From Eutypella sp. D-1 (taxonomy: Eukaryota; Ascomycota; Sordariomycetes; Xylariales; Diatrypaceae), in NCBI GenBank assembly GCA_023313575.1, contig JAJTTP010000026.1, positions 248,001 through 312,000 on the forward strand: 64,000 nucleotides of DNA, in the 5' to 3' direction. The position numbers and the translations under genes were made by a program. Below, piece by piece: positions 1-10,702 of the stretch. The notes below the pieces were generated by a model, which worked only from the letters and a program-made list of their open reading frames with translations, ran no database searches and had not been told where the DNA came from. Position 1 is the stretch's first letter. The number at the start of each line of letters is the position of its first letter.

Positions 1-1480
1 CTAGGTACCTGAGTATGTATGTAGGGTAGCTCTTTCCCCTGAATTTACTGTTACTTCAAAGTTTGAACCTGCATACCCGATCTAAGCTTAACCTTCCCCC
101 CTTGCTTCCTTTATACGATCTGAAGCTACAGACCTCCAAGCCTAACCGCTGTGATCTTGTTCCTTTCTGAATAACATGCTGGTATTCTAATTGTACTTCT
201 TAGGACTAGGGTTAGGGTTGGGTTACCAACCGCCACTGCTATGAATTGCCTAGAACACCGGGGTTTAGCTGAAGAGCCGGCTCCATGCGTACATATATGG
301 TAGAAGTTAATAGAGTGATGTAACCTAGAAGTCAACGGCTTAAAGATACGGAGTATATACTGCATATACGTTCCCGAGGTCGTGTTGCAATAAGCTCTAC
401 TATCAATTAACGCGCCTCGGAAACAAGCACATGCTAAAAATAGATATCTCCAGGAACGGCTTCGCAACTTAATACTTCGTAGAGCCAAATTTTTAGGGCC
501 TGTTCATTTGACTTACTACCTTAGATACCTAGCTGTCTCGCCTACATGCTTAGTACAATCACAGGCTTCAAAAGCTCTTTGAGTGTATACACATGTGACT
601 AAAGGGATTTGCTCGAGGAGACTTTAAAAGCCTAGCAGCCCAGCCTTTCACATGGGGTATGAGTACCTAGTACGAATATATCTATCCGGCTTTATAAGGG
701 TCCGGCCCGTGCATGCACCAGCCCCCAATTAAGTGACTGACTTGGGCCGTACGACAGCTTGCCAGCCTGCTTAGGCTCTCGTGGCTTGCGTAAGGAAAGT
801 TACGACGATGAATGGCTTTGCTTACACCACATTATGATTCCACTCACACCCGGGATAATTACTACTAATGATGACAATGACAATGACAGTGGAACAGAGC
901 AGCCAGGGATAAACGGTCGGCAGGACGGGCATATGAGCTTCCGTATGTATTGTATGGGTATGGCATTGCTGGGGTGGTCCCCGGGTTTCAAGTTCCCATC
1001 ATGGGTCCGCACGTGTCACAGCTGAGAACGAGAAACCTTAATACTTACCTATGTAGGGTAGATAGATGGTGGGATAGTAAAATGGAAGGAACCTCCTTCC
1101 GAACATCTTTTTAACTGACGACAACATAAATCCGTGTCGGTACGAGAAACCTTAAACGACCTATTTTTCGGCTTTCGCTTTTTTATTTTTTTTTCTAATC
1201 CATCACTTACTCTCTAGTAGTTCCCGTTTTCTCAAAGTTCGTCCGTCTTACTAATACCGTAACTGAAACTCGGAACGTCCCGTGTATCCCTGGGCTGGAG
1301 CGCCACGCTACGGCTTTCTATTCGAACGTACATAGAAACTCAACTTCGGACTTCGCCAACGCTCATAAAACAACAACAACAACATTAATAACAACACCAA
1401 AAACCAATCTGAGTTTTAATCAACCTGACCCTCCTTTGTTATATATTATATCTCGTTGTAGAAACCTAGAGAACCTCGAC
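1..1480. other. Intergenic, no gene seen
   Basis: I see no supported coding region here. The short open frames lack codon structure and splice context. A brief telomere-like tract (TAGGGTTAGGG followed by TTGGG) lies at about 207-222, and an AAC-rich stretch sits near 1370-1385, just upstream of the first gene, probably in its 5' untranslated region. Confidence 0.6.
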
Positions 1481-2961
1481 ATGACGAAGACAATCGTGGT
1501 CCTCGGCGGCGCCTTCGCCGGCATCCAGGTCGCGCACAGGCTGCTCAAGCACACCAAATCCACCGTTGCGGATCTCAAGGTCATCCTGGTCACCAAGGTA
1601 AGAACCTTTTTTTTTGCTCCTTCTAAGACTCCCCAGGTGCGAGGGGGAGGCCAAAAGGGCGAAAGAGGTGTGCGTGCGAGCTGTACGACGGGTCTCGTTC
1701 CAGGCTCCGTGAGGAGACGATCTGGGTCAGCTTACACAGCTTTTGTTGGCATGAAGCTTTACCGTTGCTACACCGTGACCACCCCACACGTGTACACTAG
1801 TAGTTCCATCTTACGGAAATCCATGCTGAACCCCCGAAACAGAACAGCCACTTCTTCTGGAACCTGGCCTCGGTGCGGGCCATCATCCCCGGGGTACTGG
1901 AGGAATCGCAGTACACGCTGCCGATCGCGGACGGGTTCGAGCAGTACCCGGCGGAGGCGTTCGAGCTGGTAATCGGCACGGCGGAGGGCGTCGACGTCGA
2001 CGCCAAGACGGTGCAGGTGTCACCGTCCGGGTCCCCGGACCACCGCACCCTGTCCTACGACCACCTGGTCCTGGCGACCGGCACGCGCGACGCCGAGCCG
2101 CACATGCCGTGGAAAGGCAGCGGAACGCACGAGGAGGTGGAAGCAGCGCTCGCCGCGATCCGCACGAAACTCGCGGACCCCGCCACCCGACACGTCGTGG
2201 TCGCGGGCGCCGGGTCGACCGGCGTCGAGGTCGCCGCCGAGCTCGGGTTCGCGTACAAGGACAAGACGATCTTCCTACTCTCCGCGGGCAACGAGCTACT
2301 AGGCGGCGACGCGCTATCCAGCAACGCGCGCGCGGAGCTGCGGAAGCTCGGCGTCGAGGTGCGCACGGGTGCCCGCGTGGCCGGGTCCCAGGAGGTCGAT
2401 GGCGAGGAGGGGGGTGGTGCCGGGAAGAAGACCGAGGTCCTCCTCGACGGCGGCGATAAGATCCTCACGGACCTCTACCTGCCCACCATGGGCCTCGTCC
2501 CCAACACCGAGTACCTCCCTGCGTCCCTGCTGACCGAGGCCCGCTTCGTCGACGTAGACGACCACTTCGCCGTCAAGGGCGCCAAGGACGTCTGGGCCGC
2601 TGGCGATATCGTGTGGAAGCCGCGAGGCAGTTTTGTTCTTGCCGACATGCAGGTGAGTCCCCCCTCCCCTCCCCTTTCAAAAGCATTTGAGGATTTTTTA
2701 TTTATTTTATTTCGTTTTGCTGACGTTACCCTCGCACAGGCTGCCGGCGTGGCAAAGAACATCGACCTGGTACTGAACGGCAAACCGCCGGTGGAGGTCA
2801 AGACGCTGCCGTTCGACGTGCTGATGGTGGCGACGGGCCGCAGCCGCGGCGTCGGCCGCCTCGGCTTCGTCAAGGTCTTCTCTCTGATGGTCTACCATAT
2901 AAAGGGCAAGACCCTCGGCGTGCAGAGGCTTCCGGGCTGGGTGGACGGCAGTTCCTTCTAG
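1481..2961 (+). CDS. AMID/FSP1-like FAD- and NAD(P)H-dependent oxidoreductase
   Basis: This is a pyridine-nucleotide disulfide oxidoreductase-type flavoprotein of the AMID (AIFM2/FSP1-like) group, which passes electrons from NAD(P)H through FAD to quinone-like acceptors. The gene has three exons, 1481-1597, 1843-2652 and 2740-2961, giving 382 residues. Both introns are phase 0, with GTAAGA and GTGAGT donors. The start is the first ATG before a Rossmann motif (VVLGGAFAGIQVAHRLL, residues about 6-22). A second dinucleotide motif (VVAGAGSTGVEVAAELG) lies near residue 150, and the FAD-closing motif DVWAAGDI lies near residue 285. Exon 2 begins with NSHFFWN, which is conserved in fungal AMID-like proteins from memory. 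No mitochondrial presequence is obvious. Length and motif order fit a complete, functional gene. The in vivo substrate is unknown. Confidence 0.9.
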
Positions 2962-3659
2962 CGCCCTTTCCGTGTTCGTGTGCGTGATGGTTGGGGGCCC
3001 GGGGATGAGGAGGGGTTCATGACGATGGTTTGACTACGATGTTGATTTTCATATATGCATATTGCCCTGTAGAATTAGAGAAAGGGCCGTAAGACACTCT
3101 AGAACCTAAGATACAAAGATACCCCCTACCTGCTACCTGCTTGCTCATATAGATTTTTTACCTGGGTCCACTGCCTACGCATTAAACTTCTCACGACATC
3201 ATGGGGGGATAGAATAGAGTACTTAGGTAGGTAGGAGTGCGCGGAGTCCGTCGTCATTACAATCAAGAAAGTTTCTAATTGAACCAAAAACCGCCCCCTT
3301 GTATCCAAATTTCCCTCGCCAAAAAAAGACCGGCCCTAACTGGAAGACAAGACAAGAGAAGACTACACAACAAGCTAGAAGAAGAGGGAAATCAAGATAC
3401 AGATAGTACTCCGGCCCGCACTCCACAGAGGAGGGCGCTGCCCTCCTACGCGCCGCTGTGCTTCTCTCGAAACACTGGGAGGTAGTTTTGAAAAAATTTA
3501 GCAAGCAGACGCGGCACCGGCGTTGCGTAGCGGTTTTTTTTTGTCAACATGCCGTATGCACCTTCGGTCGCGTCACGTTTACTTGCCGCTCTGTACCGTG
3601 GCACTCGATCCCGGCCCATCGCTACCATTCATTACACACTTCTCCTCCTCCGGCCCACC
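2962..3659. other. Convergent 3' intergenic region
   Basis: This is the space between the 3' ends of the AMID-like gene (plus strand) and END3 (minus strand). It should hold both 3' untranslated regions. No RNA or protein gene is recognised. Confidence 0.5.
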
Positions 3660-5079
3660 TCATCTATTCGCCTTCTCGTCCTCGATTTCCCTCCGCAGCT
3701 GGTCGAGGACCTGCGTCCTAGAAGCGAGGTGGGCCTCAAGACCATCGACCTGTTCGCGGACGGTCTGGAGATCATCAGCAACACCGCGTAAGCCACCGCC
3801 GCCAGACTTATCAGCGGCGGACCCTTCCTCGAGCTCGCGCAGCTGCTTGCGCTTGTAGTCGAGGAGCTGCTCGAGCTCGCGCTTGACGAGGGCGGGGCGG
3901 GAATCCCGCTTAGCGCCGCCGCGCCGGCGGGCGTCGCCGTCGGCCTCGACGCGCGCGATGCGGTCCTCGAGGTCTTGCAGCTGCTTCTTGAGGCGCACTT
4001 CTTCCCACTCGGCGTCGCCCTTGGCGGTGCTGAAGTCCGTGCCTGCGGCCTTGAAGCCGCCCCGTCCTAGGCGCGTCAGGTACTGGTCGCCGAACTTGGC
4101 CTTGCGGCCGGTGGAGGTGGCCTCGTCGGCCTTGGCGGCCCACCGCGACGCCGCTGCCGCGTTCCGCTTGCTGTCGAGCTGGTAGTCGATTTGGTTGCGC
4201 TCGAAGGACGCTCGTAGTGATGCTGGGACTGTCCGCGGGATCCGGTACCCCTCGTGCCGGTTGTTGAGGATGTGCAGGAACGCCAGGCACGCGTCCTTAT
4301 TGATTGATGATGCTGCTGCCGGGTTCACCAGGTTCCATGCCGACCGCACGTCCGTGTCGGGCACGTCGAGAGATTCGTATAGGTCTTCGAGGGAGTTGAC
4401 TAGATAGAGGAGAAAGGAAGAGCGAGGGTAAGTTAGAGAGAGAACGGAAGTTTGAATATCGGCTCGCGTGTGTTTTTATGGATTGTATGGCATTGCAATT
4501 GCATATACTCACAGTTTATCTCCCCGCGCATATCCCGATTCTCCTGATATATCGACTCGTACTTGGACTTGTCCTGCGGGCTCATGTACCAATCGAAGCC
4601 GTCCTTTAGACCGGGGGTATCGTCATCGTCCTCCACGCGCTCGAACTGCACCTGCTTGCCGGTAAGGGCGCGGCTCGCCTGCACGAGATGGGCCTTTGAT
4701 TCGGGAACCAGCCAATCCGGTATCGCGGTCGGGACATCCGCATATTCCTAAAGAAATAAAATAAAAGACACAGAGTTAAGCCCAAGCCCGCTACTCCTGT
4801 CTGCCTGCTTCTCCAGCTAAGCTTCATTTTGTTTCCACTCACCCCATTGACGAGATCGAAGATAATGCGCATAGCGACGCAGAACTCCTCGAAGTCGAGA
4901 TTCCCATCGTTGTCGACGTCGGCGACATCCCACACCCGCTCGAGCTGATCGTCGCGCAGCCCGCTGTTCTTCAGCAGCGGAGCCGCCATCTCCCCCGTCA
5001 GGTACTTGCCCCCATTGGTCCGCGTTGAGAAGATGTTCCAGTACGTCTCGATCTCTTGGGCTTCGATGCGCGGTGCCAT
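3660..5079 (-). CDS. END3: END3, EH-domain protein of the actin/endocytosis complex
   Basis: END3 works in the Pan1-Sla1-End3 complex that links endocytic adaptors to actin patches at the plasma membrane. Three exons (5079-4843, 4747-4513 and 4399-3660) give 403 residues, close to the usual fungal length. The N-terminal EH domain contains an EF-hand-like loop with [13 protein letters not shown] near residues 54-66. The second exon carries [13 protein letters not shown]. The third opens with [17 protein letters not shown] and SAWNLVNP, typical of the second EH-like region of END3. The C-terminus (residues about 265-400) is a charged coiled coil. Splice phases agree (0 and 1), with GTGAGT donors. 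A CA microsatellite lies just upstream of the ATG. Confidence 0.95.
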
Positions 5080-5094
5080 CGTGGGCGGGTAGAT

Positions 5095-5100
<6 letters not shown>

Positions 5101-5125
<25 letters not shown>
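5101..5125. repeat. (CA)n microsatellite
   Basis: Uninterrupted dinucleotide run of 25 bases, starting 22 bp upstream of the END3 start codon and so probably in its 5' leader or promoter. Length is likely to vary between strains. Confidence 0.95.
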
Positions 5126-6559
5126 GTACGGCTTGTCTAGGGGGGGGAGGGGCGGGTCGAGTAAGGGTTGAATGAAGTGAAGCTATCTCGGTTTATGACG
5201 GCGGGATGGTCGGCATGGAAACTCGAATCGCTCTCGGGGGGGAGTGGGATGTGACCAGTTCGTCGTAGATCTCCTGCAAATAATCTATAAGCTTTTCTTT
5301 AAAGAAGAACTCTTTTCTAAGTAATGATGTGTGGTGATGTAGTGGTGATATGATGATGTTGTTGGAAAGTTGCTTGGACTGTTGGTTTATGGTTGGTTGT
5401 ATATGCATGCCCAGTGGTTAGGTAACTAATTACCTCCTGCTAGTAACCATGGTAGAGCGCTAGCTTCAGGGCACTTTAACAACTCCCCGGGGCTCCTCTA
5501 ATTAGTTTGGATCTTCATTGATCTCCTGGGGGTTCCTGCATAATCCACAGGTACGTCGTGGCTGAGGAAGTTGCCGTGTTGTGTGTTGTGGCTGAGCAAA
5601 AGCATAATTAACTGCAACAGTACAATGTACTTCCCGTACAGTGCCGAATACGTCGTATTCACTATGATCCATACGGTTCCCCTTTTTCCCCTGACGCTGC
5701 CTCCACTTCTTGTGTCCCACCTTCCCATCTGACAGTTCTCCCACCTATGACAACACAACTCCAACACACTGAGCAGGTGATGAAAGAGCACTTCCATTTG
5801 CAATGTAAGACAATACCTAGGCATTTCCTAGCTGTTGAAAAAAGGAAATTTTTATATCCATGACCTTTTCGCATTGAGTCGATGTAAAACATTTTTACTT
5901 CAGGGAGATCCATCATGAATCCTCTAGTAAAGGTGAGGCTAGATTATGAATCCATCGATATATCACACACATAACCTTTTGTCACCATGTGGCTAGCCAA
6001 AGTTTTACAGTATTTTTCTCGATTTTTCTAAGGATATACGTGATAGGACTTTATAAACAATGTACAACTGCAACAGACCTGGCCAATCCAGAGTCTGCTG
6101 CCTTCCCCTTTCCCCAGCTTGGTTTTTTTTTTCTCGGTTTTGTATTTTCAACTTTTTTTTTCTTTCCATATTTTCCGTCTCTCGCACACTCCCGCCAATT
6201 TTTGCGTTGCCTTCCCTCTCTTGCGTGAACCTTGTCATGCTTTTGCCCTGCGCGCCCTTGCTTATACCTCGTTGAGGAGGCATATTACTTTCCGGAGTAC
6301 CAGCCTAGGCTAGGCCTTCTCCCGGGTTCCGAATTACCCTGGCGCAACTCTGTTGAAGAGGGAAAAGAGAGAAGAAGAAAACAAATAAACTGAAAACTGA
6401 AATAAAGGAAAGGACAGGATGGGTAAGTTATACAATATAAAGTACAAGTCTCTCATACCGTATGCTGAATCGTGGCAGCTAACAAGCGGACATCCATTCT
6501 TCCTTCCGCCAGTCAGCACATCTCCAGCTTTCATCCACGACAGGGGTCGTAATTAAATT
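5126..6559. other. Intergenic, no gene supported
   Basis: Promoter side of END3 and the 3' side of the next minus-strand gene. Overlapping short open frames at 5498-5916 and 6005-6313 have no splice logic, no recognisable domain and T-rich low-complexity content, so I do not call genes. T-rich and CT-rich tracts are prominent at 6119-6200. Confidence 0.5.
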
Positions 6560-8554
6560 TTAGGTATTCTCCGCATCGTCATGGCGGCCCGCAAAGTATT
6601 GGGACAGGAAGTCCAGGGACAGGAAGTCCTGAGCACTACCAGAACCTTGGTCTCGCGCCTTTCGGCTCGCACGAGTCATCCCAAGAGTGGGATCGATGGA
6701 TCCGTCCCGGAGTCCCGGAATCTGCCTTCCATCGTAGCCCTCAAAATTAGAATAACCGGGTCGGTAGCCATCGTACCCGGACGCAGATGATCCTTGGCCT
6801 TGCGCACTTCGGTTCCCACTAAGTAGAAGATCTGGATGAATGGGTAAGTTCAAGTCCTGGAGCCTGCGTCTGGCGCGAGGAGACTCGTAAAGGTCATGCC
6901 CCAACGCCCATGATTCTTCATCTCCATTGCCGTTAGGTCTAGGAGTCGGAGGAGACGGATTGGCGGGTAGGTCCTGGAACATGGGTCCGGCGCGAGTAGA
7001 CACGTGACCTTCATTCCCCGACGCCGACGATCCCCTATCTCCATTGCCGTTAGGTCTAGTAGGAGGTGGACGTAAAGTGAACGCGCGCTGAGACCTCGTT
7101 GACACCCGTCTGCCGAGAAGATCCTCATCTGTAGGGGTGGGGGTGCTCGCAGATCCGGCGATTCCGGACATTGTTGTGTCTTCTCTGCCATAGCCATTAG
7201 GTCTAAGTCCGAAAGTAGGAGCGGCCGAGGAGGGTCCGGGCCGAGGCGTCGACGTCTGTCTGCTGGCAAAAGGATTAGGCGGGTCATGGATGGGCGTGTA
7301 CGCAGAGAGGTCTAGCATTGGGGTGTCACCGCCAAGGCCATCAGGTGTTCCAGCCGAAGTGGGCGTGAAGGCTTCAGGCTGAGGCACGGGAATCTGGCCA
7401 TTGCTTTCATCATCAAGCCCGGGCGCGGAGTCTGTACCAGTCGGATCCTCGTCCATAAAGGGCGGCGATACAGAACGCTCCTGACGACTCCAAGGCCCAT
7501 CGACTAAGGTCGAACGGAACTCAAATGGAGTATGGCTTTGATCATTAAGCCCGGACGTGAAGTCTGTACCAGGCGGATTCTCATCCATAAAGAGCGAGGA
7601 TACAGGACGCTCCTGACGACTCCAAGGCCCATCGAGGAAGGGCGAACGGGCCTCAGATGGACCATTGCTTTGACCATTAAGACCGGGCGTGGAGCCTGTA
7701 CCAAGCGGACTCAAAGACTCACCGGCGAAGAGGGGTCCATGCCCAAATGGATAGAACGGCATGGTCTCCGGCACAGGGCGTCGGCGTCTCTCCCACGGAT
7801 CCTGGACCGCGGGGACGTAGTTCCGCATCCGACGCTCCATTCGGTTGGGCTGCCACTCGACTTCGCGAAGGTTGACTAGTGCAGGAGGGCTCATACGACC
7901 CTCAAAGAGCATTCTCGACCTGAGTTGCTCCTCTGTTACGTGAAATGCGGCGTCGGCGAAGGCGTAGTCGGCTGGACCAGCTGGTGGTGCTTGGCCTGAT
8001 CCACTTGCCTCTGCAGGCGGAGCGGGACCATTCGGAACCGCTGCGTTTTGATTGCGCGGTCTGCCTCGTCCACGACCTGATGCACCAGGCACACCTTGGG
8101 CACCTCTCCGGGCACCTCCTCGGGCACCAGCACCTGGTAGGCGACCACGTGTGCCACCTCGCGCACCACCGCGTCCACGACCCGATATACGCGACGCACC
8201 TCGCGCGGCACCGCCTCGGGCACTACCACTCTTTCTAACACGCGTATTCGCACGCAGTGCATCCGCTACGCGGACTTTCCTCGTGTTGGCGGGCCGGCGT
8301 CTAGCGGACGAACGGCCGGCGCCAGATCTGCTTGCCGGTGTCGGCGTCGGCGTCGGCGGCGGGCGCGGTGGTGGTGGTCGAGCGATGGCGCTGCGAAGGA
8401 CCCTCCGCGCGCTATCATCGAACAAGAGCGCTTCTGCTGCGGCGTAGTCTTGTTGGACTGGTGTTGCCTGGGCTGGCTCTGCCTGGCCCGGCGCCGGCTG
8501 GGTCGGCACTGCTTGGACTGGATTGGCTTGAGCTGGCTCCGCTTGGGTCAACAT
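6560..8554 (-). CDS. Disordered, AT-hook-containing protein or C-terminal part of a larger gene
   Basis: This is a 664-codon open frame counted from an internal ATG. The frame is open for 58 more codons upstream without another ATG, back to a TAG at 8731-8729 that ends the neighbouring frame, so this may not be a separate gene. The visible product is almost entirely low complexity. It starts with an (x)EPxQ-type Pro/Gln/Ala repeat, then has an Arg/Gly-rich segment (residues about 110-170) ending in an AT-hook-like RGRGRPRNQ. A long Pro/Ser/Gly region with imperfect repeats around DGPWSRQERPVSS follows (about 290-400). It is likely nuclear and nucleic-acid binding if expressed. I do not recognise the family. 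Confidence 0.5.
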   Translation of the reverse strand: MLTQAEPAQANPVQAVPTQPAPGQAEPAQATPVQQDYAAAEALLFDDSARRVLRSAIARPPPPRPPPTPTPTPASRSGAGRSSARRRPANTRKVRVADALRANTRVRKSGSARGGAARGASRISGRGRGGARGGTRGRLPGAGARGGARRGAQGVPGASGRGRGRPRNQNAAVPNGPAPPAEASGSGQAPPAGPADYAFADAAFHVTEEQLRSRMLFEGRMSPPALVNLREVEWQPNRMERRMRNYVPAVQDPWERRRRPVPETMPFYPFGHGPLFAGESLSPLGTGSTPGLNGQSNGPSEARSPFLDGPWSRQERPVSSLFMDENPPGTDFTSGLNDQSHTPFEFRSTLVDGPWSRQERSVSPPFMDEDPTGTDSAPGLDDESNGQIPVPQPEAFTPTSAGTPDGLGGDTPMLDLSAYTPIHDPPNPFASRQTSTPRPGPSSAAPTFGLRPNGYGREDTTMSGIAGSASTPTPTDEDLLGRRVSTRSQRAFTLRPPPTRPNGNGDRGSSASGNEGHVSTRAGPMFQDLPANPSPPTPRPNGNGDEESWALGHDLYESPRARRRLQDLNLPIHPDLLLSGNRSAQGQGSSASGYDGYRPGYSNFEGYDGRQIPGLRDGSIDPTLGMTRASRKARDQGSGSAQDFLSLDFLSQYFAGRHDDAENT

Positions 8555-8640
8555 TTCTTGGGTCGGCGCCGCTTGGGCCGGCGGTGCTTGGGATGGCTCC
8601 GCTTGAGTTGGTTCTGCTTCGGCCAGCCCTTCTTGGTCCT
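8455..8640 (-). repeat. 15-bp coding minisatellite (Pro/Gln/Ala pentapeptides)
   Basis: On the minus strand the reading frame repeats a degenerate five-residue unit of the form (A/E)xP(T/A/V)Q, about a dozen times. It spans the proposed ATG at 8554, which is an argument against that ATG being the true start. Confidence 0.8.
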
Positions 8641-8728
8641 GTTGATCCTCGTCATCACATTGGAGCTCGCCACCGCGTAGGCCGAGCCTTAGTGGAGTTT
8701 TCTTGAAATTTCCATTACCCTGTGGTTC

Positions 8729-10702
8729 CTAAACATAAAGGCTTGAAAATTCACTCCCGGCGGTGGGAATATATCCTGTAGATTGCGGGCGTATAAGGGG
8801 GGATTCCTGGGATGGTAGTGTTTCCACCTCGCTTTCCGCCTCGTCTTCCCGTTCAGCGTCAGCCGCACGCTGGCACTCGGAGACCACCTCTTTCAAGACT
8901 CCGCCATCTCTGCGGCGCCCCAAGGTGAATTTCTGATGCTGCTTAGGCTTCATTCCCTCAAATATGTGGTACCGTCCGTCCAGATTGACGAGGTCCAACG
9001 CATTTCTCTCCCCTAGGGACCACAGAGAGGTGACCTCGTGAAGGCCGGGAGTCGTGCGCCGGGGCAGGAACTCCTCGTTGAGACTGACGGTCATGGCTTT
9101 CGGAAGCATCATTCGCAGCTCAACGCGATCATCCAGCTCGGGGATCGCTGCCTTGCAGTGCGGAGTCTCGGCTCGTGGCAGTAGGATGGTGTACACGCCA
9201 CCCACGCCTCTGCCACATACTTCCGGGTTATCGCCGGCGTCATCAAAGATCATCTTCTCGCCCTCGGGTGACACAACCCAGTAACCTGCCGGAAGCCGGA
9301 ACTGGAAAAGGATGTCTCTACTCCACTGTTTCTCGAAGTCCTCTAACTCAAAGAGCTTTTGCTCAAATAGGGGACCGTATTTGACTGACTCTTTCACGCC
9401 GCCTGAGTCTTTCTTGGCGACTGAGTCTTCCAAGTTGCCTCTAGGGTAGTACCTTGGACTGTCTTCACTCGAAACCACAGTTGTATCATGGGAAACATCG
9501 CTTGTGTCTTCGTCAGATACAGGGGTAACAGCATCATCCTCTTCATCTAGGATGCGTCGGTGTCGGGTTTTGGAGGGGCCAGAGTCAGGAAGTAGTGTTC
9601 TCCGGGGTATCTGCTTTATGTTAGAACTGTCTTCTGTTTTGTTGTCTTGACGATATAGTCTACTTACCATCATTCCAGAGACTGGTCTCACAACGCCGCC
9701 GGAATGCAGGATATCATGATGGTTGGAGGGGCTTGGATGCAGTAATGCCTTCTCCTTCCCCTTTCCCTTGTCGGATGCACCACCGACGCCAGACTCACCC
9801 CCACTCCCACATGCGGTACAGGAGAAGGGAATGAATTCACTGTCATCTTGCATATTACCGATTTCTCTCTTAAACGCTGGGGGAGAGCGGCTGTGGAGGA
9901 CGATCCTTTCCTGGGGGCAGCTCGAGTCGTCATCCTCATACACAAGGGCATACATGCCGCCGTGCGGCACTACGCTGGTGCCTTTGGGTCCGACGACCTT
10001 CGCGCCTTTCGGCAGCAAGATGCCGCGTACGCGGAACTTGTCGCGCCTCTTCTCTGAGGCCTCGAAGATGACGATGTCTCGCGCATCGGCAATCGGGGCC
10101 TTTTCTTGGTACAAGTCCTCAGTTTTAAGGCGCTTACTTCCGCGATGGAGGTCAGCATAGAGAGGGAAACCGTCCGGATCACGATGTGCGAGAACCAGCT
10201 GCTTGTGGTTGAAGTCCGAGACATCAATGTCTAGCGGAAACGTAATTGAGGATGCTACCAAGGAGTCCAATGCCTCAGACATGCTGCTCTCGCCTTGGGA
10301 GGTGAGGCATGAACGAACTTTGGCGACAGACTGTTCCCTGGCATCTTCTCTCAGGTTGGCCAACTCCTTAACGAACTTGCTCGAGACATGCGCAAGGAGG
10401 AAGTCTATGATATTAGAGGAGCTGAGGCAGAGTATCTCGCACGCTCCCTGGAATGATCGGAATTTGTCAGTCAACAGCTTGACGAGGAGCAGTCGACCGA
10501 TAATACCGACTTCATTCCAGTACTTCAGCCGAGCCTCTCTCACGAGATCTTGACCACACTGCTTGGGCATGAGTTGGCCAGTATCCGTGAGACTGGCATC
10601 AGGCTCGGGTATCCAGGCATGTACACGTTTCATCTTCTCATTGGCTCCATGGAATTCTCGGCTAATGCTAGCAGCATCCGTAATGGTCGGATTCTTGTCC
10701 AT
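8729..10702 (-). CDS. Hypothetical protein, possibly 5' part of a gene continuing past a TAG
   Basis: Single open frame of 657 codons beginning at an ATG. I do not recognise the family. The N-terminal part (residues about 1-290) looks globular and includes two related stretches with the pattern 'LP(K/A)G..VV.P(K/E)G...' followed by acidic loops and 'GGMYALVYEDDD'/'GGVYTILLPRAE', at about 225-265 and 490-530. This suggests an internal duplication of a small beta-rich domain. The centre (300-430) is Ser/Asp-rich and disordered. The frame closes with TAG at 8731-8729, and the next 232 codons or more stay in the same frame with the downstream disordered ORF. A TTTATGTTTAG sequence, a good splice-acceptor shape, ends exactly on that TAG. 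Confidence 0.65.
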   Translation of the reverse strand: MDKNPTITDAASISREFHGANEKMKRVHAWIPEPDASLTDTGQLMPKQCGQDLVREARLKYWNEVGIIGRLLLVKLLTDKFRSFQGACEILCLSSSNIIDFLLAHVSSKFVKELANLREDAREQSVAKVRSCLTSQGESSMSEALDSLVASSITFPLDIDVSDFNHKQLVLAHRDPDGFPLYADLHRGSKRLKTEDLYQEKAPIADARDIVIFEASEKRRDKFRVRGILLPKGAKVVGPKGTSVVPHGGMYALVYEDDDSSCPQERIVLHSRSPPAFKREIGNMQDDSEFIPFSCTACGSGGESGVGGASDKGKGKEKALLHPSPSNHHDILHSGGVVRPVSGMMVSRLYRQDNKTEDSSNIKQIPRRTLLPDSGPSKTRHRRILDEEDDAVTPVSDEDTSDVSHDTTVVSSEDSPRYYPRGNLEDSVAKKDSGGVKESVKYGPLFEQKLFELEDFEKQWSRDILFQFRLPAGYWVVSPEGEKMIFDDAGDNPEVCGRGVGGVYTILLPRAETPHCKAAIPELDDRVELRMMLPKAMTVSLNEEFLPRRTTPGLHEVTSLWSLGERNALDLVNLDGRYHIFEGMKPKQHQKFTLGRRRDGGVLKEVVSECQRAADAEREDEAESEVETLPSQESPLIRPQSTGYIPTAGSEFSSLYV

